Assembly: GCA_034439975.1 (NCBI GenBank)
Contig: JAWXBK010000048.1
Span: forward strand, 1-43,372
Length of the DNA stretch: 43,372 nucleotides
Source of the DNA: JAWXBK01 sp034439975
GTDB taxonomy: Bacteria > Pseudomonadota > Alphaproteobacteria > Dongiales > Dongiaceae
Direction: 5' to 3'
Below, piece after piece: positions 15,873 through 23,394 of the stretch; position 1 is the stretch's first letter, and every line of letters begins with the position of its first letter. The notes beneath the pieces are model-generated. The model was not told the origin of the DNA. It saw nothing but the letters and a program-made list of their open reading frames with translations, and ran no database searches. Both the position numbers and the translations under genes were made by a program.

Positions 15873-17621
15873 ATGACCTGGCCAACGATCGAGAAGAGCC
15901 CACAGGACCGTTCGACCGCAAACTATCCCGCCACCGAAACCGCGCGGCTTGAGTTTTCTTGGGAACATGCCAGGAAGGTCTTGGACGGCCTGCCAGGCGG
16001 AGGGCTCAACATCGCGCACGAAGCGCTAGACCGGCACGTGGGCGCCGGCTACGGCGATCAGGTCGCGATCCGGTGGCTCGGCAAGGATGGTACCCGGTGC
16101 GATCTGACCTATGCCGGCCTTGCCAGTGAGGCGGCCCGCTTCGCCAATTTGCTCGCCGCGCACGGCATTGGCCGTGGAGCGCGCCTCTACTCCCTCCTCG
16201 GTCGGATGCCACAGCTCTACGTTGCCGCGCTTGGCACCCTGAAGGCCGGGCTCACCTTCACGCCGCTCTTCGCCGCCTTCGGTCCCGAACCGATCAAGGC
16301 ACGGATGGAGATTGGCGAAGCCAACGTCCTCGTCACTACTGGCGCGCTCTACCGCGGCAAGGTCGCTGCCTGGCGTAACGAAATTCCCTCGCTGAAACTC
16401 GTACTGATCGTCGACGAGGACGAGGCTCCCGAGGACTGCGTTGCGCTGCGCCCCGAAATGAAGAAGGTGTCGGACCGGTTCATAACAGTGCCGACGGCGC
16501 CGGACGACATGGCGCTGATTCATTTCACGTCCGGCACGACCGGTCGCCCCAAAGGCGCCGTGCATGTTCACGGCGCGGTTGTGGCCCATGCGGCGACGGG
16601 GCGTTTCGCACTCGATCTGCATCCCGGGGATATCTATTGGTGTACCTCCGATCCCGGATGGGTTACGGGCACCTCCTACGGAATTATCTCGCCACTGGTG
16701 AACCGCGTCACAATGATCGTCGACGAGGCGGAGTTCGAAGTGGAACGGTGGTACGGTATCCTTGAGCATGAGCGCGTACAGGTCTGGTACACTGCACCAA
16801 CCGCGATCCGGATGATGATGCGCGCCGGAAAGGGTGCAGCACAGGGCCACGACTTCTCTATGTTGCGGTTCCTTGCGAGTGTTGGAGAACCGCTCAACCC
16901 CGAATGCGTGCTCTGGGGCAAGGAGGTCTTCGGCCGTCCCTTTCACGACAACTGGTGGCAGACCGAAACCGGCTGCATCATGATCGCCAACACAGCGGCG
17001 ATGGATATCCGGCCGGGTTCGATGGGCAAGCCGCTGCCCGGTATCGAAGCCGGCATCGTCAGCCGGGAAGACGGCCAGATTCGCGAATGCAAAACCGGTG
17101 AGATCGGTGAACTGGCACTTCGGCCGGGTTGGCCGTCGATGATGTGCGCCTATCTGAACGACGAAGCGCGCTACAGAAAATGCTTCGCGGGCGGGTGGTA
17201 TCTCTCGGGTGATCTCGCCATGAAAGACGAGGACGGCTACTTCTGGTTCGTCGGTCGCGCCGACGACCTGATCAAGTCTTCCGGCCACCTGATCGGCCCG
17301 TTCGAGGTGGAAAGCGCGCTCGTTGAACATGATGCCGTTGTCGAGGCTGCCGTAATCGGTGTGCCTGACGAGGCGGCGGGGGAGGTGGTCAAGGCCTATG
17401 TCGCGCTGGCGCCCGGCTTCGTGGCTTCCGAAGCCCTGGAACGCGAGATCCGCGGCTTCGCTCGCAAGAAGCTCGGCCCGACCGTCGCTCCGCGCGAGAT
17501 TGTATTTCGCGAGCAGTTGCCCAAGACCCGATCCGGAAAGATCATGCGCCGCCTCCTCAAGGCTCGCGAACTGGGGCTGCCCGAGGGCGACATTTCTACC
17601 CTGGAAGCCGATGAGAAATGA
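15873..17621 (+). CDS. acsA: AMP-forming acyl-CoA (acetyl-CoA) synthetase, AcsA type
   Basis: A 582-residue adenylate-forming ligase that activates a carboxylic acid with ATP and joins it to CoA. The P-loop-like TSGTTGRPKG is at 219-228, the aromatic NWWQTETG motif lies near 365-372, and the invariant C-terminal lysine is Lys556 within TRSGKIMRR. The N-terminus (TWPTIEKSP) matches AcsA-type enzymes, supporting the ATG at 15873 over the preceding GTG at 15870. It is first in a coupled operon with a 2-oxoacid dehydrogenase E1, an E2 and an acyl carrier protein, which is unusual for a plain acetate scavenging enzyme. It might instead load the ACP or supply an acyl-CoA; acetate or propionate are the default substrates. 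Confidence 0.88.
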   Translation: MTWPTIEKSPQDRSTANYPATETARLEFSWEHARKVLDGLPGGGLNIAHEALDRHVGAGYGDQVAIRWLGKDGTRCDLTYAGLASEAARFANLLAAHGIGRGARLYSLLGRMPQLYVAALGTLKAGLTFTPLFAAFGPEPIKARMEIGEANVLVTTGALYRGKVAAWRNEIPSLKLVLIVDEDEAPEDCVALRPEMKKVSDRFITVPTAPDDMALIHFTSGTTGRPKGAVHVHGAVVAHAATGRFALDLHPGDIYWCTSDPGWVTGTSYGIISPLVNRVTMIVDEAEFEVERWYGILEHERVQVWYTAPTAIRMMMRAGKGAAQGHDFSMLRFLASVGEPLNPECVLWGKEVFGRPFHDNWWQTETGCIMIANTAAMDIRPGSMGKPLPGIEAGIVSREDGQIRECKTGEIGELALRPGWPSMMCAYLNDEARYRKCFAGGWYLSGDLAMKDEDGYFWFVGRADDLIKSSGHLIGPFEVESALVEHDAVVEAAVIGVPDEAAGEVVKAYVALAPGFVASEALEREIRGFARKKLGPTVAPREIVFREQLPKTRSGKIMRRLLKARELGLPEGDISTLEADEK

Positions 17622-19618
17622 ACGATACTGTCAAACCGCGCCTCACCCACGATCACGTCCGCGACCTGCTTAGGAGCATGATCCGGATCCGGCGGTTCGA
17701 GGACAAATGCGCCGAGCTCTACACCCAGCAGAAGATCCGAGGCTTTCTTCACCTCTGCGACGGTGAGGAAGCCGTGGCTGTGGGTGTAATGGCAGCGCTT
17801 GAGGCGCGCGACCGGATCGTCTCAACCTACCGTGAACATGGCCATGCGCTTGCCCGCGGGATCAGCATGACATCCGTCCTCGCCGAGCTTTGCGGCAAGG
17901 CCACCGGCACATCCGGCGGACGCGGTGGTTCCATGCATCTGTTCGATGCGGAGACGAACTTCTATGGCGGTAACGCCATTGTCGGTGGCGGTCTCCCTCT
18001 AGCAGTAGGGCTTGCACTCGGAGACAGAATGCAGAGCGAGCCGCGCGTTACTGCATGCTTCTTCGGTGACGGCGCGATGGCCGAAGGTGAGTTCCACGAG
18101 GCAATGAACCTTGCTGAGCTCTGGTCGCTACCTGTGCTGTTCATTTGCGAGAACAACCGGTACGCGATGGGTACCGCGCTTGCCCGCGAGCACGCCAACA
18201 CCGACCTTGCCGCGCGGGCGGCAAGCTACGGCATGCAGGCCGAAACGGTCGACGGGATGGATGTGACGGCGGTCGAGGCCGCCGCACTGCGCGCCGTTTC
18301 GGCGATGCGCGAAAGCCCCCACCCGCAATTTCTCGAATGCCGCACCTACCGCTTCCGTGCCCATTCAATGTTCGATCCCGAGCTCTACCGGGACAAAGCC
18401 GAGGTCCAGGAGTGGCGCAAGCGTGATCCGATCGAATGTTTCCGCGACTGGCTTCTGGAGAACGGCCTGCTTCACGACGAGGAAGCGGCTGCGATCGATG
18501 CTGAGGTCGAGGCGCAGGTGGCCGCCGCCGCTGCTGCTGCCGATCAGGCACCGTGGGAGCGTGTCGAGGACCTCGAACGCCACGTGGTGGCCGTGACCCG
18601 CCCTGCACCACCCGCACCGCCCGAGCCCGCTGCTGAAACAGTCGAGATCACCTATCGCGAGGCTGTCAAACAGGCGATCACCGAGGCGATGCTGAGTGAT
18701 ACGCGGGTGTTCCTAATGGGCGAGGACGTGGGTGCCTACGGTGGCACCTACGCTGTCTCCAAGGGCCTTCTCGCAGAATTCGGCGCCGAACGCATCCGCG
18801 ACACACCGCTGTCGGAGGCAGCCTTCACCGGCGCAGGCATCGGCGCGGCGATGGTGGGGATGCGGCCTATCGTCGAAATCATGACGGTGAACTTCTCGCT
18901 CCTCGCGCTAGACCAGATCCTCAATACCGCTGCCACGATCCGTCACATGTCTAGTGGCCAGTTCGGCGTACCTTTGGTCATCCGTATGGCGACCGGCGCG
19001 GGCCGGCAACTTGCTGCCCAACATTCTCACTCGCTCGAAGGCTGGTACGCGCATATTCCCGGTCTGCGGATCCTCGCCCCAGCCACCGTCGAGGACGCGC
19101 GCGGTATGCTGCTCACAGCGCTACGTGAGCCAGATCCGGTGCTGATTTTTGAGAACGTAATGCTTTACAACGTGTCGGCGTTGCTACCGGTCAATGCAGG
19201 CCCAGTAGAGATCGATCGTGCCGCGATCCGCCGTCCCGGTGATGACGTAACGCTCATCACTTACGGCGGCTCGCTGCCCAAGACGCTGAAGGCAGCAGAG
19301 GAACTCGCCGCCGACGGCATAGAAGCCGAGGTAATAGACCTCCGCGTGCTCCGTCCGCTCGATGACGAAACGATGATGGCCTCGGTTGCCCGCACCCGCC
19401 GAGCCGTAGTGATTGACGAGGGTTGGCGCACCGGATCGCTCTCGGCCGAAATCGCCGCGCGGATCATGGAGCAGGCGTTCTTCAAACTCGATGCCCCGGT
19501 GGGCCGAGTCTGCTCAGCCGAGGTGCCAGTGCCCTATCCCAAGCACCTTGAGGATGCAGCAATACCGCAGGTTCCAGCGATCGTCGCCGGCGCACGGGCC
19601 GCACTGGGGAGGGAGTGA
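17618..19618 (+). CDS. 2-oxoacid dehydrogenase E1, fused alpha and beta subunits (pyruvate-dehydrogenase-like)
   Basis: A 666-residue thiamine-diphosphate enzyme that decarboxylates a 2-oxo acid and transfers the acyl group to a lipoyl arm. Residues 1-325 are the alpha part: HLCDGEEAVAVG, the phosphorylation-loop-like YRFRAHSM near 244-251, and the ThDP motif GDG at 150-152 running to Asn180. A Pro/Ala-rich linker (326-342) joins the beta part (343-666) with GEDVGAYGGTY and IPGLRILAPATVEDARG. The alpha part is closer to pyruvate than to branched-chain enzymes. The ATG overlaps the synthetase stop (ATGA), and the stop overlaps the E2 start. A natural alpha-beta fusion exists in some bacteria, so this is not an assembly artefact. 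Confidence 0.9.
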   Translation: MNDTVKPRLTHDHVRDLLRSMIRIRRFEDKCAELYTQQKIRGFLHLCDGEEAVAVGVMAALEARDRIVSTYREHGHALARGISMTSVLAELCGKATGTSGGRGGSMHLFDAETNFYGGNAIVGGGLPLAVGLALGDRMQSEPRVTACFFGDGAMAEGEFHEAMNLAELWSLPVLFICENNRYAMGTALAREHANTDLAARAASYGMQAETVDGMDVTAVEAAALRAVSAMRESPHPQFLECRTYRFRAHSMFDPELYRDKAEVQEWRKRDPIECFRDWLLENGLLHDEEAAAIDAEVEAQVAAAAAAADQAPWERVEDLERHVVAVTRPAPPAPPEPAAETVEITYREAVKQAITEAMLSDTRVFLMGEDVGAYGGTYAVSKGLLAEFGAERIRDTPLSEAAFTGAGIGAAMVGMRPIVEIMTVNFSLLALDQILNTAATIRHMSSGQFGVPLVIRMATGAGRQLAAQHSHSLEGWYAHIPGLRILAPATVEDARGMLLTALREPDPVLIFENVMLYNVSALLPVNAGPVEIDRAAIRRPGDDVTLITYGGSLPKTLKAAEELAADGIEAEVIDLRVLRPLDDETMMASVARTRRAVVIDEGWRTGSLSAEIAARIMEQAFFKLDAPVGRVCSAEVPVPYPKHLEDAAIPQVPAIVAGARAALGRE

Positions 19619-20832
19619 TGGGCGTATTCGTAATGCCCTCACTTGGCGCCGATATGGACGAGGGCAAGCTTGTCGAATGGCTAGTAAAGGTGGGCGACAG
19701 TGTGAGGCGCGGCGATGTTGTCGCTGTGGTCGAGACCCAGAAGGGTGCGATCGAGATCGAGTGCTTTGAAGAAGGCACGGTTGAGAGCCTCAATGCCGAG
19801 ATTGGTCAGGTGCTGCCCGTCGGCGCGCGCCTCGCCACGATCCGCAAACCCGGCGTAGCCGGGCCCGCGTCTGTTCCCGAGCTCATTGAGAAGCCAGCCG
19901 CGGCCGCGCCGCGGCTGGCTCGCCCCACCCCGTTACCGCGGCCACCAATGCCGGACGCCAAGCCGTTGGCCTCGCCTGCCGCGCGGGTTCGCGCCAACCA
20001 GCTGGGGCTCGACATCGCTGGACTGCGCGGCACCGGTCCGGGCGGGGCCGTGCTGCTCATCGATGTGGAAAAGGCTTCAGAAGCGCTGCCCGGGACCACG
20101 CTCGCCGCACCTCCGGAGCCCGAAACCGCGGCCGTCGCCCCGGGTCACGTTGGTAAACCCGGCCTCGATATCAACGCTATGCGGCAGGCGATCGCTGCAG
20201 CGATGACCCGCTCCAAGCGCGAGATCCCGCATTATTATCTTGCCCAGACCATCGACCTCCAGCCTGCCATCGACTGGCTCGCTGCCACCAATGCCACTCG
20301 TGCCCCCGAGGCACGCCTGCTCCTCAGTGCGCTCTTCCTACGCGCCACGGCACTTGCTGCACACAAGGTTCCCGAGATGAACGGCCACTATCTCGATGGC
20401 GCCTTCCGTCCCGGCAAAGGGGTCCATGCCGGGCTGGCCGTGTCGCTGCGCGGTGGCGGTCTCGTCACGCCTGCGATCCGCGATACCGACCGGCTCGGCC
20501 TCAATCAACTGATGGCTGCGATCCGCGACCTAGTCGATCGCGCCCGCATCGGTCGCCTGCGCAGCTCCGAGGTGGCCGACGGCACAATCACCGTCACAAG
20601 TATGGGTGAGACCGGTGTCGATAGCCTGACTGGTGTGATCTATCCGCCGCAGGTCGCCATAGTCGGCTTTGGCGCTCCCGTCCGCCGCCCCTGGCTCGTC
20701 GACGAGAGTATTCTGCCTCGCACGATCGTCACACTGACCCTGGCTGCCGATCATCGAGTGAGCGACGGCCGACGGGGCGCGAAGTTCCTGTCACTGATCG
20801 CCGCCGCCCTCAAAGATCCGGAGGCCTTATGA
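19618..20832 (+). CDS. 2-oxoacid dehydrogenase E2, lipoyl dihydrolipoamide acyltransferase
   Basis: A 404-residue E2 core protein. One lipoyl domain (1-78) carries the modified lysine Lys42 in ETQKGAIE, where the common form is ETDKA. A Pro/Ala-rich linker follows, then the peripheral subunit-binding domain (about 117-152, SPAARVRANQLGLD), another linker and the acyltransferase domain with the catalytic HRVSDG (His379, Asp383). It passes the acyl group from lipoamide to CoA or possibly to the ACP encoded next. The ATG at 19618 overlaps the E1 stop (TGATG) and has GGGAGG 5 bases upstream; an in-frame GTG at 19615 is the alternative. No E3 gene follows, so a housekeeping lipoamide dehydrogenase must serve. 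Confidence 0.9.
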   Translation: MGVFVMPSLGADMDEGKLVEWLVKVGDSVRRGDVVAVVETQKGAIEIECFEEGTVESLNAEIGQVLPVGARLATIRKPGVAGPASVPELIEKPAAAAPRLARPTPLPRPPMPDAKPLASPAARVRANQLGLDIAGLRGTGPGGAVLLIDVEKASEALPGTTLAAPPEPETAAVAPGHVGKPGLDINAMRQAIAAAMTRSKREIPHYYLAQTIDLQPAIDWLAATNATRAPEARLLLSALFLRATALAAHKVPEMNGHYLDGAFRPGKGVHAGLAVSLRGGGLVTPAIRDTDRLGLNQLMAAIRDLVDRARIGRLRSSEVADGTITVTSMGETGVDSLTGVIYPPQVAIVGFGAPVRRPWLVDESILPRTIVTLTLAADHRVSDGRRGAKFLSLIAAALKDPEAL

Positions 20833-21074
20833 ACGAAGCCGACATCCGCCAGGCATTCCTCGAAGAACTGATCAAGATCGCCCCCGACATCGACGCCGCA
20901 AGCGTCGGGCTCGACGACCATCTCCAGAACGACCTTGAGATCGACTCGATGGATTTCCTCAACCTAGTCGCAGCCTTGCACAAGCGGCTCGGCGTCGATA
21001 TCCCAGAGGCACACTATTCCCGGATTGCCACCCTCAACCTTGCCACCGCATACTTGGTTGAACGGCTCGCGTGA
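20829..21074 (+). CDS. Acyl carrier protein
   Basis: An 81-residue acidic carrier protein with the phosphopantetheine-attachment serine at position 40 in LEIDSMDFLN, the DSMD variant of the usual DSLD. The rest follows the four-helix ACP pattern, ending LATAYLVERL. GGAGG precedes the ATG, which overlaps the E2 stop by four bases. As the last gene of a coupled synthetase-E1-E2 operon it is probably a dedicated acyl acceptor or substrate carrier rather than the fatty-acid-synthesis ACP, for which no neighbouring fab genes are seen. No phosphopantetheinyl transferase is encoded nearby. Confidence 0.88.
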   Translation: MNEADIRQAFLEELIKIAPDIDAASVGLDDHLQNDLEIDSMDFLNLVAALHKRLGVDIPEAHYSRIATLNLATAYLVERLA

Positions 21075-21338
21075 TTTCGCCTGTGGCCCCAGCGGTCCGA
21101 CTGCTTGTTCTGTATTAACGGCACAGGCAAGGCCGGACAGTATCGACAACGCCCTCGAACTCCGCTCGAAAGCGGCATGGCTTCCGGAATCATGCACCTG
21201 ATCTCCAGCAGTCCGCGCGCGGTTCTCTGATGGTCTATTGTTTGGTGATTACGATCCCCGGATATTCCGAGCACAGAGCGGCCAGGTCGGACTGTGCTGA
21301 GCCGCCCTCGCCACTCCTGCCCGCTAAGACATTGCTGG

Positions 21339-21516
21339 GGCTCTGTTGCCGACGAACAGGTCCGTCTTCGCTGCTTCGCTGATCGCCACGACGGCGGGGT
21401 GAGCCAGTTTGCGCTCAACCGAGATGGCGTAATATCTCGCTGCGACGCTGTCTGCACGGCCAATAATCTCGGCTGCGTAATGTTCCTGGATCTCGTCGGC
21501 CGATATTACGCAAGTG
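21339..21516 (-). pseudogene. Second copy of the 3' end of an nhaR-like LysR regulator
   Basis: A leftward frame here encodes about 55 residues including AAEIIGRADSVAARYY and ISVERKLAHPAVVAIS, almost identical to the C-terminus of the intact NhaR-like protein encoded at 26169-27080. The DNA aligns without gaps to 26178-26355 with scattered, mostly silent substitutions. The rest of the gene is missing, so this is a diverged fragment, not a recent perfect duplication. Confidence 0.85.
21339..21516. repeat. Direct repeat, left copy (partner at 26178-26355)
   Basis: About 178 bases match 26178-26355 in the same orientation, by eye at roughly 85-90 percent identity with no gaps. The two copies bracket a 4.8-kb block with the NSS symporter and PEP synthase genes. 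Such repeats can support loss or duplication of the block by homologous recombination. Confidence 0.85.
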
Positions 21517-21791
21517 CGTAACGATGTGGACGTAACCTGAGTTATTCGTGTACGTGAATTCCAAGCCCTAATTGCCATTGGCAAAGGTGATTTTGAAGAC
21601 GACGGCAACAAAATTTCGGCTGACTAGGTCCACGGCAACTTGATGAATCGGGAAATGGGCCATCACCTAAGCTGTAAGAGACTGCGCTCCTCTCGGAAAA
21701 ACTGCATGGGCTGTGGAATTTCGCCAGCGCGCCCTGTTGTCCCATCAGTTACGGCGGGTCGGAGCCCCCACGCGACGAAGGCTCTCGGCAT

Positions 21792-23144
21792 ATGACGGCG
21801 AGGAACGTTGAGCGCAGCGGTCAGTGGACGTCAAGCCGCGGGTTCGTCCTGGCGGCTCTCGGTTCTGCCATCGGACTGGGTAACATCTGGCGGTTCTCTT
21901 ATGTCGTCGGCGAGAATGGCGGCGGAGCGTTCATCATCGTCTATCTCATGGCCGTCATGGGCCTCGGGTTGCCGTTGCTGATCGCGGAGCTCGCAATCGG
22001 CAAGAGAACGCGTATGAACGCGGTCGCTGCATTTGAGCAGATCTCCGATGCCAGACCCTGGAGATGGACAGGATGGATAGGCGTTACGGCAAGCGTCGCG
22101 ATTCTTGCCTATTACCCCGTCATCGCCGGATGGGTCGCGCGGTATCTGTGGGTCTACACGGTCGGAGAACCGCATGACCCTCTCGGGGCGGACTTTGCAG
22201 CGCGCTTCGAAGCGATCATCGCCGATCCCCGCCAGGCGCTATTCTGGTACGGGGTGGTGATTGCCGTTGCGGCGTCGATCGTCGCCGCTGGTATCGAACG
22301 CGGCATCGAGCTTGCGAGCAAGGTGCTGATGCCCCTGTTCGCCATCCTCGTCGTACTGTTGGCTGGGTACGGGCTTTCGCTCCCAGGCGCATCGCGCGCC
22401 ATTGGCTTCCTGTTCTCTCCAAATTGGAGTGTTCTGCTGGAGCCGAAGACATACCTCGCTGCCGTCGGTCAGTCGTTCTTCTCGATCGGTCTCGCGATGG
22501 CCATCCTCGTGACCTATGGCAGCTACCTCTCGAAGGGCGAGCGGCTGCCGCGTGCGGCATTGGCGATCGCTGCCGGCGACTCCCTCATCGCCTTAACCGC
22601 CGGGGTGATGATATTTCCTGCCGTCTTTAGCTATGGCCTCGATCCTGCCCACGGTCCGACACTAGCGTTCGTCGTGCTGCCGGAGGTCTTTGCAGCAATG
22701 CCCGCGGGGCGCTGGATTGGCGTTGGGTTCTTTCTTCTGCTCCAGGTCGCGGCGTTGACGTCTATAATAGCGCTGCTTGAGGTGCCTGTATCTTTGGTGA
22801 TTGCGAAACTTCGATGGCGACGATCTTTCGCAGCGTTAGTGGTCGCTTTTGTGGCGTTCCTCATTGGAGTTCCTTCGGCGCTCGGGTATGGCATCCTTCG
22901 AGAGCTCTTGCTCATGCCGGTTCCACTGCTTGACGTGATCGACCATTCCGCCTCGAATATTGTCCTGCCACTTAGTGGAATTGCGATCGCCCTGTTCGCG
23001 GGCTGGGTCTGGCCAACGGAAGATGCCATGCAAGCATCTAGTCTGGCGACGAAGCGGGTGCGTCAGCTCTGGATATGGTTGTTGCGCATCGTGATCCCCG
23101 GAGTCATCGCACTTGTTATGATTGCGGGACTTGGGCTGACCTGA
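21792..23144 (+). CDS. Neurotransmitter:sodium symporter (NSS/SNF) family transporter
   Basis: A 450-residue inner-membrane Na+-coupled symporter, generally for amino acids or related amines. The signature of membrane segment 1 (GSAIGLGNIWRF at 24-35), with its sodium- and substrate-binding unwound stretch, and the following GENGGGAF loop are intact. About 11-12 hydrophobic segments are visible, the usual size for bacterial members such as MhsT. Bacterial NSS substrates include tryptophan, leucine, tyrosine and others; none can be chosen here. The ribosome site is weak. It stands alone between the nhaR fragment and the convergent ppsA gene. Confidence 0.92.
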   Translation: MTARNVERSGQWTSSRGFVLAALGSAIGLGNIWRFSYVVGENGGGAFIIVYLMAVMGLGLPLLIAELAIGKRTRMNAVAAFEQISDARPWRWTGWIGVTASVAILAYYPVIAGWVARYLWVYTVGEPHDPLGADFAARFEAIIADPRQALFWYGVVIAVAASIVAAGIERGIELASKVLMPLFAILVVLLAGYGLSLPGASRAIGFLFSPNWSVLLEPKTYLAAVGQSFFSIGLAMAILVTYGSYLSKGERLPRAALAIAAGDSLIALTAGVMIFPAVFSYGLDPAHGPTLAFVVLPEVFAAMPAGRWIGVGFFLLLQVAALTSIIALLEVPVSLVIAKLRWRRSFAALVVAFVAFLIGVPSALGYGILRELLLMPVPLLDVIDHSASNIVLPLSGIAIALFAGWVWPTEDAMQASSLATKRVRQLWIWLLRIVIPGVIALVMIAGLGLT

Positions 23145-23394
23145 GAGATGTAGGATTGAGTGTTATTGGACTCAGAGCGGGGTTAAATGCCTACATTCTT
23201 GGCAATCGCCTGACGATGACAAAGGCGACGAGGGCCGGCGATCAGGTGTCGTCAACGGCATCTTTGCGTCGCCGAATAAATGAGGCCAATCCGTGAAGGT
23301 ACGGGTGGTGGTGATTAGCAGCCAGCTATTCTGGTCAAGCTTGCCGATCGGGTGAAACGGTCGTCGACAACGCATCACTCCTTACATCACCAAT

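Larger units (their letters stand above)
21075..21791. other. 717-base intergenic region holding an nhaR 3'-end copy
   Basis: Between the ACP gene and the symporter gene the only recognisable content is the leftward LysR-family C-terminal remnant at 21339-21516. The 264 bases before and 275 bases after it show no gene-like frame. A short inverted repeat TTGCC/GGCAA lies near 21570. Confidence 0.5.

Noticed and set aside
16026..17330. 434-codon leftward open frame opposite the acyl-CoA synthetase
   Set aside because: Antisense shadow in GC-rich DNA; the rightward frame has full family motifs.
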